This document shows positions 1 to 7,458 of a stretch of DNA of 35,467 nt, one piece after another. This DNA is from Chryseobacterium sp. YIM B08800. Lineage in GTDB: Bacteria > Bacteroidota > Bacteroidia > Flavobacteriales > Weeksellaceae. Below the pieces are notes generated by a model. It did not search any database. It was not told where the DNA came from and saw only the letters and a program-made list of their open reading frames with translations. Numbering within the stretch: position 1 is the stretch's first letter; each line of letters begins with the position of its first letter. The stretch covers positions 1 to 35,467 of the forward strand of contig NZ_JAPDKN010000054.1 in the NCBI RefSeq assembly GCF_026163565.1, written 5' to 3'. The translations under genes were made by a program, and so were the position numbers.

Positions 1-2
1 AA

Positions 3-131
3 TTTATAAATCTGTCTTTCTTAATACAAACTTACCATTGCAACGGCATCCTTTTTCTGAAATGGCTTGAAAAAAGCGCTGGCGAAAAAGATATAGTGGA
101 AAGCGGGATTAAGCTCCTAAAATTAAAATAG
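3..131 (+). CDS. Possible 3' end of a gene running in from the left edge
   Basis: One plus-strand frame stays open from the window edge to a TAG and reads like a protein tail, with segments such as KWLEKSAGEKDIVESG followed by IKLLKLK. The amphipathic, Lys/Glu/Leu-rich composition suits a helical C-terminus. Only about 42 codons are visible and no family is recognisable. It would converge with the TROVE gene, which ends at 196 on the other strand. The frame could also be open by chance in AT-rich DNA. Confidence 0.3.
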   Translation, partial: FINLSFLIQTYHCNGILFLKWLEKSAGEKDIVESGIKLLKLK

Positions 132-195
132 TTACTTATTCTGAAAATTACTAATTATTTATTACTCATTACTTATATTTTAAAAGCAGTGCCTT

Positions 196-1713
196 TTACA
201 GCACTACTCTTTTAATCATTTCTACTGCAGATTTTTTGTCCTCCAAAGCATTCAATACATCAAAAATTTTGTCGGACCAACCTGCGATAAGATAGACATC
301 ATTTTTTCTGACATCCAACGGTGGTTTTCCGTAACCTGCCAAATCAAACAGATACAATTTTGCATTCGGATTGATCTTTTTGTATCGGCTCCAAGAGTTT
401 TCTAAAGCGTTGGTAAATCCACCGGTATCCCACATTTGAGTATCGGTAAACAACATAATTTTGTCAACAATTTCTCGCTTGTTGATTAAATCTTCAAGCA
501 CAACATGACCGTTTGTGGAATACCCCACTTCACCTTCTCTTTTGTAGAATGCATCTACGTTTCTCAGGATACCGTTTTTCGGCATCGGAACTCTTTTCCA
601 ACGGTCACCAAACATACCTGTAATCACGTTTTTGCACTGCGACTGCAACATCATCGACATTAGCAGACCGATATCGTACAACAAAACTTTAGATCTCGGA
701 GAAATTGGCTGTTGCATCGAACCCGAAACGTCTGCTGCAATCACTACCGAAGTTTCGAAGCCAAAACCTTTGATGTTTTTTGCACTCACAATCACCGCAT
801 CTTCCAATGCTTCCAGGATCGATGACAAATAAGGTGAATCGATTGCTTTCAATTCTCTATACGCCGCCAAAAATCTGAATGGCAATTGTTTTGAGTTTTT
901 TACCGCTTTTTCATCTGACAAATAGTTGCACACTTTGTACATCGCATCAGAAGAAACTTGGGCTTCTAAAATATTTCTAAGGTTTCTCAAAGTCGCCATA
1001 TAACCCAACTTGTTGCTGAAAATCAATTCTTCCCATTTGTTTTTGAAAGCTGATTTTCTTTCCGCATCATCGGCAAATTTTGTCTGACCCAACATTGAAA
1101 GTTCAACTTCCCAAGTATAAGGAGTTTCCAACGAGTCGTTGACGATCTTGTTGAAAATTGCCTGCTGATTTTCATCTTTTGCTTTTGGGTGAACCAAAAA
1201 CAAAGCATCCTTCAAAGTCACTTCTGCTTTTCTGTTGTATTTTGCGAATTGGTATTCATCAAATTTATTGAATGATTTAACCAAACCTTTCTGTATTTGT
1301 TTTGAAAGTCGGTTCAATTTTTTAGTTTCTGTTCTTTCGTTTGCCAATTGGTAATATGCCAACAATTCGGTGATTTCATCAGCTCTTTGGATAACTCCGT
1401 CAACGGTTTTGCTTACCAAGTCTGTACCTGAAGTTTGTTTCGCCAATTCGGTCGTCAAAACCAATGGAATTGAACGCAAATACATTTCTTTTCTCGCATA
1501 AACTGCCAGTTTTGCAACGAAATCCGGGTCATTTTTCTGAATCAGAGATTGGATTCTCGCCAATCTGTCATTTCCTTTTTCATAAGTTGCGTTTGATAAT
1601 CCTGTTGTAACAACAGCACTATATAGTTCTTCTGCAGGTGTCATTTTGTAAGCTTTTGCACCTTCGTAATTCATTACTACGTTATTTGATCTTCTTAAAA
1701 AATTAAATTTCAT
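196..1713 (-). CDS. TROVE/vWA-domain protein, Ro60 (Rsr) homologue
   Basis: This is a ring-forming RNA-binding protein of the Ro60 family. Family members bind misfolded or structured non-coding RNAs (Y RNAs in animals and several bacteria) and work with exonucleases in RNA quality control and stress recovery. Residues about 15-310 form the alpha-helical TROVE repeat region. A von Willebrand A domain follows, with a complete MIDAS: DVSGSM at 328-333, a Thr near 400 (STNGH) and FTDT at 422-425. The length of 505 residues is normal for the family. The start is the ATG after a roughly 60-nt leader behind a TTACTTTG box. It is the last gene of the minus-strand island that also encodes an RNA ligase, exonucleases and a tRNA array, which supports an RNA-repair role. 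No rtcB or rtcA is visible nearby. The family assignment is firm; the RNA partner is not known. Confidence 0.93.
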   Translation of the reverse strand: MKFNFLRRSNNVVMNYEGAKAYKMTPAEELYSAVVTTGLSNATYEKGNDRLARIQSLIQKNDPDFVAKLAVYARKEMYLRSIPLVLTTELAKQTSGTDLVSKTVDGVIQRADEITELLAYYQLANERTETKKLNRLSKQIQKGLVKSFNKFDEYQFAKYNRKAEVTLKDALFLVHPKAKDENQQAIFNKIVNDSLETPYTWEVELSMLGQTKFADDAERKSAFKNKWEELIFSNKLGYMATLRNLRNILEAQVSSDAMYKVCNYLSDEKAVKNSKQLPFRFLAAYRELKAIDSPYLSSILEALEDAVIVSAKNIKGFGFETSVVIAADVSGSMQQPISPRSKVLLYDIGLLMSMMLQSQCKNVITGMFGDRWKRVPMPKNGILRNVDAFYKREGEVGYSTNGHVVLEDLINKREIVDKIMLFTDTQMWDTGGFTNALENSWSRYKKINPNAKLYLFDLAGYGKPPLDVRKNDVYLIAGWSDKIFDVLNALEDKKSAVEMIKRVVL

Positions 1714-1774
1714 GGTTACTGTTTTTTTAGTTAAACATTTTGGAGGATTATCACTTCCTCTCTGATTTCTTATG

Positions 1775-1810
1775 CAAAGTAAGAATGGTATTGCGCAGTG
1801 TTTTTGCGTA
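1775..1810 (-). promoter_or_regulatory. Promoter and operator-like direct repeat of the TROVE gene
   Basis: On the minus strand a TTACTTTG -7-like box (1775-1782) is preceded, 9 nt upstream, by two 6-mers, TGCGCA (1792-1797) and a TACGCA (1805-1810), separated by 7 nt. The pair sits where the -33 element would be. The same arrangement lies upstream of the exonuclease gene at 4242-4787, so it is probably a binding site for a shared regulator. The box and repeat are seen; the function is inferred. Confidence 0.5.
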
Positions 1811-1849
1811 GCAAAATTTTTATGAAAAAGTTTTTATTTTTTTGATTTT

Positions 1850-1936
1850 AAACACGAATATCACGAATTTTCACACGAATGAAACTAATAATTTTTGTTT
1901 GTGGAATTGGTGAAAATATTGGTGTGATTGGTGTTT
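1850..1936. repeat. Intergenic imperfect inverted repeat
   Basis: AT-rich spacer in which AAACACGAATATCACGAAT at the left is imperfectly complementary to the right end, which reads as repeated ATTGGTGT units. It could fold as one long hairpin. It lies between the divergent TROVE and VOC genes. Such degenerate spacer hairpins recur in this window (near 5591, 8034 and 9367). Confidence 0.45.
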
Positions 1937-2031
1937 AGAAAAAATCTATCATTCATTTTATATAAAGGAATTGGAACGGTGATATTTTTGAAAATCTCTT
2001 TTCTAGCTTTGTGTACATTAAAATTTAAACG

Positions 2032-2478
2032 ATGATTAAAGGATTATATGAAACTCACGTTCAGGTAAGCAACTTGGAAAATGCTATTCGATTTTATACT
2101 GAAGCTTTAGGATTAGAGTTTGCTCATAAAGATGAAACCCGTCCCATTGCTTTTTTATGGATTGGAAAAAATAAAGAATCTATGCTTGGATTGTGGGAAC
2201 AGAAAGAAAATTTACAGACAAGACATTTTGCTTTTACGGCTGATAAAGAAGATATTTTGAATTACTCGGTTGAGTTTTTAAAAGTTAAAAATTTAAAACC
2301 TTACAACTTTCTGAAAGATGGCATTGACAAACCAATGGTTTTCGCATGGATGCCGGCTTTGGCGATTTATTTTAATGACCCTGATGGAAATCAGTTAGAA
2401 TTTATTTCGATTTTGGAAGGTAACGCAAAACCTGAGCTGGGAGTACTTTCTTATGAGGAGTGGTTAGAGAGGAAATAA
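2032..2478 (+). CDS. VOC-superfamily (glyoxalase/dioxygenase-like) protein
   Basis: A 148-residue single-chain VOC protein with two beta-alpha-beta-beta-beta modules. The first opens with THVQVSNLENAIRFY, whose His is a usual metal-ligand position. The second ends with YFNDPDGNQLEFI, where DPDGNxxEF and its Glu ligand are diagnostic of the glyoxalase/bleomycin-resistance/dioxygenase fold. The substrate cannot be read from sequence; the family includes glyoxalase I, fosfomycin-resistance enzymes and dioxygenases. It is the only plus-strand gene among about 20 kb of minus-strand genes, so it is probably unrelated to its RNA-processing neighbours. A CTTTGTG element lies about 20 nt before the ATG. 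Confidence 0.85.
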   Translation: MIKGLYETHVQVSNLENAIRFYTEALGLEFAHKDETRPIAFLWIGKNKESMLGLWEQKENLQTRHFAFTADKEDILNYSVEFLKVKNLKPYNFLKDGIDKPMVFAWMPALAIYFNDPDGNQLEFISILEGNAKPELGVLSYEEWLERK

Positions 2479-2501
2479 AAAACTCCCTTCAAAGAGGGAG
2501 T
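2477..2501 (-). terminator. Intrinsic terminator after the GyrB-like gene
   Basis: ACTCCCT (2482-2488) pairs with AGGGAGT (2495-2501). On the minus strand the hairpin is followed by a T run and begins directly after the stop codon of the GyrB-like gene. It may also slow plus-strand transcripts leaving the VOC gene, since the two genes converge here. Confidence 0.7.
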
Positions 2502-3530
2502 CTAATAATTATTCTGTAGAACATTAATAATATCTTTTAATTCATCTTCTTTATCTGTAAAATAAAATTTCAATTCCTGATAAATGAATTCATTAATTTC
2601 ACTCTTAACTTTTGGAGTTCCTAATTTCCATCGTGTAGAACCTAAAAAAGAAAGTTTACCATTAACTGAAGCGTATAACAAGAGATGATTTTTTAATTTT
2701 GTGTTTGAAATGTTTAGCTTCAAATTACTCTTCACAGCTTCTTCTTTTAAGAATTTTTTGAACCCTTGTAAAATCCCATTCAAAAGAGACCCACCTAAAA
2801 TTGTTTCTTTATAATTAGCATAAACTTTAATTCTTGGTTTTAAACTCAAACCTCCAACAAAAGCTAGTGATAATGAATATGAAAAATCTGTTTTTTCATT
2901 AAGATTTAATTTAAAAAAAGGAGAATTATATCTATAATTTTCCTCTATTTCAAAATCGATTATTTCAGATAAACCTTTTGGATAATGAAAAATATTGATC
3001 TGTAATTCATTTGATGATTCATCAATGCTTTTGATTTTAAGTTCTGAATTTAAAAAACTAAATCTTCTTAATAAGGTATTTAAATGCGGGTAACTTAAAT
3101 TTAAATTTTTAAAAATATCTTTATCAATTGTAAAATCAAATTTTATTTTACGAGCATCATCATTAATAATTTCATTTTCAATTTTAAATATTCCCTTATT
3201 AGAAGTTAAAACAAAATTATCATTAATTTGAATTTCCAAAAAATCAGACAAAGCAACAAGACAGGTTATCGAAAGGTAGAAATGTGAATCTTTGTAATTA
3301 TTAATGTTCTTAATTGCATCTGATACTAAAGTTGAGCTTTTAGTACCTTTACTCTCTATAATAACACGATTATTTTCATACAATATACAAGTGACTTCAT
3401 AAAACTCTATTGCTATAAAATCCTGAATTAAATAGTGAATTAATTCATTAAATCCCGAATTATCTAAAGCTCCAATATACATTCCCGGTCGCTTCCTGAT
3501 ATGTTCTAAAACATTATAATTCTCAGTCAT
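2502..3530 (-). CDS. GyrB/ParE-like GHKL plus transducer protein with degenerate ATP site, no TOPRIM
   Basis: The N-terminus carries the type II topoisomerase B-subunit signature IRKRPGMYIG (residues 11-20). The C-terminal third resembles the GyrB transducer domain, with KLGTPKV (302-308) in place of the KLGNPEV segment after the QTK loop. At about 342 residues it stops before the TOPRIM and DNA-gate domains. By-eye alignment puts Tyr33 and Asp37 where GyrB has its catalytic Glu and Mg-binding Asn, and SKGTK where GyrB has DDGRG, so ATP hydrolysis is unlikely. I chose the ATG at 3530 because it sets the conserved motif at the usual distance; an in-frame ATG at 3566 adds 12 residues of unconvincing sequence. 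It follows the exonuclease gene by 56 nt, probably in the same transcript. Family membership is likely; its role is unknown. Confidence 0.72.
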   Translation of the reverse strand: MTENYNVLEHIRKRPGMYIGALDNSGFNELIHYLIQDFIAIEFYEVTCILYENNRVIIESKGTKSSTLVSDAIKNINNYKDSHFYLSITCLVALSDFLEIQINDNFVLTSNKGIFKIENEIINDDARKIKFDFTIDKDIFKNLNLSYPHLNTLLRRFSFLNSELKIKSIDESSNELQINIFHYPKGLSEIIDFEIEENYRYNSPFFKLNLNEKTDFSYSLSLAFVGGLSLKPRIKVYANYKETILGGSLLNGILQGFKKFLKEEAVKSNLKLNISNTKLKNHLLLYASVNGKLSFLGSTRWKLGTPKVKSEINEFIYQELKFYFTDKEDELKDIINVLQNNY

Positions 3531-3586
3531 AGATAAAAAAAATCCTTCTAAATATACGAATTTCAAAAGGTTTTATTAAATTTTGA

Positions 3587-4135
3587 CTACAATTTTTTCA
3601 AACACCAAAATAGAATCTTGGCAATGTTCTTCACATCGTCAATTCCTCTGTGATGGGTTCCTTCCAAAGAGAATTTCAATTCTTTCAAAGCCCTGTCCAT
3701 TCCTACACTTTTTCTGATTGGATGCAGTTGAGCGAATAAAGTTTTCACATTAATATGGTCATCACTCAAAGGATAATCGACCTTGAATTTTCTTGCCTGA
3801 TTTTGAAGCATATTCAAATCATAATTTCCATAACTTGCCCAAGTCAGGTCTTCGGGATTATATTCTTCTCTAAGAATATCCAAAGCATCTTCCAGCAAAA
3901 TCCCTTCTTCATCAAGCATTTGTTGTGTAATAGAAGTCAGTTCCGTACAAAACGGACTCACTTTTGAGTATTGAGGTTTCACTAGAATTCCTTCATTTTG
4001 CGAAATCTTACCGGTTTTTGCATCCATTATGCAAACTCCTATTTCTATGATTTCACTTTCCTGGCCTCTCGGCGGTCGGTCATTCCAACACGTGGCTTCG
4101 AGGTCTATAATTAATATTTTATCTGTTGTTTTCAT
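3587..4135 (-). CDS. DEDDh 3'-5' exonuclease, KapD/ERI1-like (copy 1)
   Basis: A 182-residue stand-alone exonuclease of the DnaQ-like fold, closest in style to KapD and the ERI1/3'hExo group that trim RNA 3' ends. The catalytic set is complete: Asp11 and Glu13 in IDLEATCW, Asp106 in GNYD, His162 and Asp167 in HHRGIDD. No extra nucleic-acid-binding domain is attached. It is one of three paralogues in this island (also 4242-4787 and 7459-8004), which share the IDLEATCW-type start, an FCTELT/YCTKLT segment and the terminal HHxGxDD-type motif. It lies 106 nt downstream of copy 2, and a TACGCA half-site at 4196-4201 suggests the intergenic DNA was duplicated with it. RNA rather than DNA as substrate is inferred from relatives and context. 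Confidence 0.9.
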   Translation of the reverse strand: MKTTDKILIIDLEATCWNDRPPRGQESEIIEIGVCIMDAKTGKISQNEGILVKPQYSKVSPFCTELTSITQQMLDEEGILLEDALDILREEYNPEDLTWASYGNYDLNMLQNQARKFKVDYPLSDDHINVKTLFAQLHPIRKSVGMDRALKELKFSLEGTHHRGIDDVKNIAKILFWCLKKL

Positions 4136-4241
4136 TTGTTTAAAAAAGTTAATTGTTAAAGGAAGGTAGATGCGGGAAGATGGAAGTTTTTACAGTACGC
4201 AATTTACTTCCAGCCTCCAGCTTCAGACTTCCAGCCCAAAA

Positions 4242-4787
4242 TCACTGCAAAATCTCTCTTAAAATTTTGGCAGCGTTGTAAGCATCGTCTGCTCCGCTGT
4301 GATGATTTCCTTCAAAATCCATATTCATATATTTCAGAGCTCTTTTTAAGCCCATCATTTTGTGAAATCCGATATGATTTTTGAATTGATACATCACATT
4401 AATATAATTTTCTGAGAAAGGATTTTCGATTCCGAGATAATCGCATTGTTCAATAATCTGTTCTTTATCAAAATTTCCAAAACCAGCCCAAGTAAGCGGA
4501 ATTGATTGATATTCTCTTTTGATTTTTTCACAGGCTTCTTCGAAATAGATACCTTTTTCTTCAATTAATTGCGGAGTTATTCCAGTGAGTTCTGTACAAA
4601 ATTTATTGATCTTAGACCTTTCAGGAATTACATAAATGCTTTGTTTTTTGGAAATTGCTTTTGTTGTTCTGTTTAATTCGCAAATTCCGATTTCTATAAT
4701 ATCGACTTTTTGTCCGGCGGGAATTCTGTCGTTTTCCCAACATGTGGCTTCCAAATCGATGATTAATATTTCATTGGTTGTTTTCAT
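4242..4787 (-). CDS. DEDDh 3'-5' exonuclease, KapD/ERI1-like (copy 2)
   Basis: A 181-residue paralogue of the neighbouring exonuclease with intact active-site residues: Asp11 and Glu13 (IDLEATCW), Asp107 (GNFD), His163 and Asp168 (HHSGADD). It is the first gene of a probable unit running on into copy 1 and the GyrB-like gene. It has its own promoter, with a TATCTTTG box at 4895-4902 and an operator-like direct repeat just upstream. The leader is long, about 105 nt. Divergence from copy 1 is considerable over the middle third, so the duplication is not recent. Exoribonuclease activity is inferred from the family. Confidence 0.9.
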   Translation of the reverse strand: MKTTNEILIIDLEATCWENDRIPAGQKVDIIEIGICELNRTTKAISKKQSIYVIPERSKINKFCTELTGITPQLIEEKGIYFEEACEKIKREYQSIPLTWAGFGNFDKEQIIEQCDYLGIENPFSENYINVMYQFKNHIGFHKMMGLKRALKYMNMDFEGNHHSGADDAYNAAKILREILQ

Positions 4788-4894
4788 TTTACTATTTTAT
4801 TACACATTTTTTCATTCATCTGCATTTGGTTTTCATTGGAGGAGAAGCGGGAGAAATACCCTAAAGAAGAATTGGTGTTGCTGCTAAAGCTCTG

Positions 4895-4931
4895 CAAAGA
4901 TAAAACCACCAGTACGCATTCTATTTACGCA
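4895..4931 (-). promoter_or_regulatory. Promoter with TRCGYA-N7-TRCGYA operator-like repeat
   Basis: Read on the minus strand, TATCTTTG (4895-4902) is a perfect TAnnTTTG -7 box. Ten nt further upstream are two copies of TGCGTA (4913-4918 and 4926-4931 on the plus strand as TACGCA) separated by 7 nt, occupying the -33 region. The TROVE promoter has the same layout. It is likely a regulated promoter for the exonuclease unit; the regulator is unknown. Confidence 0.6.
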
Positions 4932-4946
4932 GTAAAAAATAATTTC

Positions 4947-4969
4947 AAAAAAAACTCCCCGAAGGGAGC
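4947..4969 (-). terminator. Intrinsic terminator after the phosphoesterase gene
   Basis: On the minus strand CTCCC, loop TTCGG, GGGAG is followed by eight T residues, starting 5 nt after the phosphoesterase gene ends. It separates that transcript from the regulated promoter of the next exonuclease gene. Confidence 0.8.
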
Positions 4970-4973
4970 AATT

Positions 4974-5537
4974 CTAATTTCGTGGAGCAAAAGGCGGTGT
5001 CCATTTCTTTTTCTTCATCAATTCTTTGATTTCTTCATAAGAAACAGGATAAAAATTATGACAATCAACACCTACATCAATGCTCAAACTCATTTCGTCA
5101 TCAAGCAAAGTTCCGTGTGAATGACCGTATAATTGCCATGTTCCGTGGTGAGAACCGTTCCAGGTACGCATTGCGTAATGAAAAAGCATGATTTTCTGTT
5201 TGCCCATTTTATGACTTTCGTCTTCCACATAAAGTTCGTGGTAATCTTTAATCCACTCAAATCTTTCCGGAACCCGAAGCGCAGAATATTCATGATTGCC
5301 TTTTATCAGATGAATTTTTCCATTTAATCTATCTAAAATTTCTTTCGTGAAATCTGGTTTTCCTAAACTTACATCGCCCAAGTGATAGACTATATCATCT
5401 TTTCCTATTTTTTCGTTCCAACGTTTGATGAGTTGCTCATTCATTTCTTCCATCGACTCAAAAGGCCGCTCGGAGAATTTTATAATATTGGCATGACCGA
5501 AATGATGATCTGCCGTAAAAAATATATTTGGTTGCAT
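4974..5537 (-). CDS. Calcineurin-like metallophosphoesterase (COG4186-like)
   Basis: A 187-residue binuclear metallophosphoesterase. All core motifs are present in order: ADHHFGH (Asp10, His12), GD at 54-55 in HLGDVSLG, GNHE at 80-83, His120 in LFHYAMRTW and GHSHG at 138-142. There is no signal peptide, so it should act in the cytoplasm. Length and motif spacing fit the small COG4186-type phosphoesterases often found in phage and accessory DNA. It lies 200 nt downstream of the RNA ligase gene. Since Rnl2 needs 3'-OH and 5'-phosphate ends, an end-healing role for this enzyme is attractive but only inferred. A dedicated terminator follows the gene. Confidence 0.88.
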   Translation of the reverse strand: MQPNIFFTADHHFGHANIIKFSERPFESMEEMNEQLIKRWNEKIGKDDIVYHLGDVSLGKPDFTKEILDRLNGKIHLIKGNHEYSALRVPERFEWIKDYHELYVEDESHKMGKQKIMLFHYAMRTWNGSHHGTWQLYGHSHGTLLDDEMSLSIDVGVDCHNFYPVSYEEIKELMKKKKWTPPFAPRN

Positions 5538-5590
5538 TTTTTTTTAAATTTTTAATTGTTTGTTACTTAACCACAAAAATTTTACTAAAT

Positions 5591-5674
5591 GTTTGTCATC
5601 CTGAAAAAATCTAAATATAGATTGCTAAAATCTTTTTCTAAAACTTTTGTTTAGCTTCCTCAAGAGTGACAAAC
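5591..5674. repeat. Intergenic inverted repeat between ligase and phosphoesterase genes
   Basis: GTTTGTCA (5591-5598) is matched by TGACAAAC (5667-5674), and inside these CATCCTGA is imperfectly matched by TCAAGAG. Flanking AT-rich DNA adds further weak pairing. It looks like an interspersed flavobacterial spacer hairpin. It lacks a terminal T run in the gene direction, so I do not call it a terminator. Confidence 0.5.
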
Positions 5675-5737
5675 GTTGTGAAAATGTTTTAGTTTAAATT
5701 TAGTAATTAACCAATTTTCGGCTCTAACTTACCAAAA

Positions 5738-6751
5738 CTAAACTTTCACGGTCATCAACTCTTCTTTTACAACATCAATGACTAAAGAATTCAATTTTTT
5801 ATTGATTCTTTTTTGCTCTTCTTTTTCTATAGTTGTGAAAGCTTTCGGTAAATCTTTTTCAAAATCTTCTAAAATATCCTTTGAAAAAAGACCAATCACC
5901 TTTCCAATCATTTTTGGTTCAAATTCACAAATCTTGCTGATAACGTTATTCAATCTGTTTGCAGTGGCATATTTTGAGATTTCATCCCAAATATTCTGAG
6001 CATTTTCGCTGAAGCGAACTTCTTTTTGAACTGGTCTGTCTTTTCTAATCATTTTAGATTTCTCCGTCCATTTTTCATTTTTATTTTTCAAAATGATTCT
6101 TGAACCGTTTCCAAAATATCTAGTTTTCAAAGTTTTGATGATCGTTCCTTCACAAATATTGTTCTCAATTTCAGGTAATCCCAACCAAGTCGGAATTTTA
6201 GAATCGAAATCATTCGGAAACTTCAAAGCCTCTTCCAAAGTTCCTTGAAACAAGATCTTTGCATAGAAAAATCCGGTTTCATCGAAAATTTGGTTGACTA
6301 AATCTGTATCCAAATAAGTAGTTCCATTTAATTTAATATCGAATGCATAAAATTCATTGTAAGGAGAGTATTCGACACCTTTTTGAACTTTTATTGCATC
6401 TTTTACAGAGTTAACTTCTTTATGTTTGTAACCACCACCGAACAATTCACCGTAGATAACCACAGTTTCAATATCCGAATAAATGGTTTTTAATTTTTCG
6501 AACACTTCAATCACATTTTTTCTGTAACGTTCTAAAATCTGATGTGCATTGAAGAATTTTTCATCCTTTTCGATGAAAGCAGTTCTTTTTGCTATTTTAA
6601 TTTCCTTCCCATCGGTGAAGAAAGAGAAATTTGCACCGTGAACTTTTTCCTGCACGATGAAAACTTCTTCCCAAAAACCCTGCAACCTAATCTGATCGAT
6701 GATGCGGGTTTGGTAAGCATTTTCTATAGAGTTATATGTTTTGAAAATCAT
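5738..6751 (-). CDS. RNA ligase, T4 Rnl2 type
   Basis: ATP-dependent RNA ligase that seals 3'-OH/5'-phosphate breaks in duplex RNA through a lysyl-AMP intermediate. The nucleotidyltransferase motifs are complete: motif I EKVHGAN with Lys36, GELFGGG at 101-107 (motif III region), EGTIIK at 201-206 (motif IV) and ILKNKN at 220-225 (motif V). The C-terminal part keeps the Rnl2-specific helical domain, with NRLNNVISK and GKVIGL close to what I recall of T4 Rnl2. The 337-residue length matches the full two-domain enzyme, unlike ligases that have only the catalytic domain. The neighbours are a phosphoesterase, exonucleases and a tRNA array; no polynucleotide kinase is visible. Nicked tRNA is a plausible substrate by context, not shown by sequence. 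Confidence 0.95.
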   Translation of the reverse strand: MIFKTYNSIENAYQTRIIDQIRLQGFWEEVFIVQEKVHGANFSFFTDGKEIKIAKRTAFIEKDEKFFNAHQILERYRKNVIEVFEKLKTIYSDIETVVIYGELFGGGYKHKEVNSVKDAIKVQKGVEYSPYNEFYAFDIKLNGTTYLDTDLVNQIFDETGFFYAKILFQGTLEEALKFPNDFDSKIPTWLGLPEIENNICEGTIIKTLKTRYFGNGSRIILKNKNEKWTEKSKMIRKDRPVQKEVRFSENAQNIWDEISKYATANRLNNVISKICEFEPKMIGKVIGLFSKDILEDFEKDLPKAFTTIEKEEQKRINKKLNSLVIDVVKEELMTVKV

Positions 6752-6896
6752 TTTTTTATTTTTTTTATTTTAACCACAAAAGGGACAAAAGTTTTTTAAC
6801 ACTTTAGTTTTTTTTAGTTTAAAACTTTGAAAATATTTAGTTCACATAAGAGAAAATCAAAGATTTTCAAAAACTTAAGTTTTAAAATTTCGTAGT

Positions 6897-7454
6897 TCAA
6901 AATAGTTCTGATACATTATTTTTCATCTGAGTAACGTGCCTTTGAGCATGAAGTGAGAGAAAATAAATGTATTCATACACATTGATTTTTCCCAGTTCAT
7001 TCACTGTCATTGTCGTTTTGCAAAGAAGACCTTCACCGTTTTTCATCAAGTCTAAATAATTTAAACATTGATAATATTGTTGAGAAATTAAACTTCTGAT
7101 TTCATTTAAATTTAATTCTCCTTTCGGTTCCATGTGTTCCGGTCTTATCCATGCAAAAGCACCATATTCACCTACTTTTTCAAATTTTTCCACCTCGAAA
7201 CTGTAATTTTTTATTTCAAGATTTAAATCAAGACTTTGATAATTTCGCATTGCTTTTTTTGAACCTTTTTCAATTAAAATCAACAAATAAAAGTTCGTAA
7301 GATAAATATGTTCTAAAATCTGCCGAACCGTCCAACCTCCGTTTGAAGGTTGATGATTCAAAATAGCTTTATCTTTTTCAAACCAATTGTCAACCTCATC
7401 GAAGCTGAGTTTCAAATGCGTTCTTATATTTTGAATTAATCTAAAAATATCCAT
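6897..7454 (-). CDS. DinB-like four-helix-bundle protein
   Basis: A 185-residue protein with the DinB/YfiT-like layout: WTVRQILEHIYLTNFYL in the second helix supplies one His, and HAQRH near the C-terminus gives the HxxxH pair, together the usual metal-binding triad. Such proteins are often thiol-dependent metalloenzymes or are uncharacterised. It begins 4 nt after the stop codon of the upstream exonuclease gene (copy 3), so the two are almost certainly co-transcribed. A link to RNA metabolism rests only on this position. Confidence 0.8.
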   Translation of the reverse strand: MDIFRLIQNIRTHLKLSFDEVDNWFEKDKAILNHQPSNGGWTVRQILEHIYLTNFYLLILIEKGSKKAMRNYQSLDLNLEIKNYSFEVEKFEKVGEYGAFAWIRPEHMEPKGELNLNEIRSLISQQYYQCLNYLDLMKNGEGLLCKTTMTVNELGKINVYEYIYFLSLHAQRHVTQMKNNVSELF

Positions 7455-7458
7455 TGCT

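Noticed and set aside
5160..5180. TACGCA-T-TGCGTA palindrome as a third operator
   Set aside because: It lies inside the phosphoesterase coding region, has a 1-nt and not a 7-nt gap, and no promoter box is near it.
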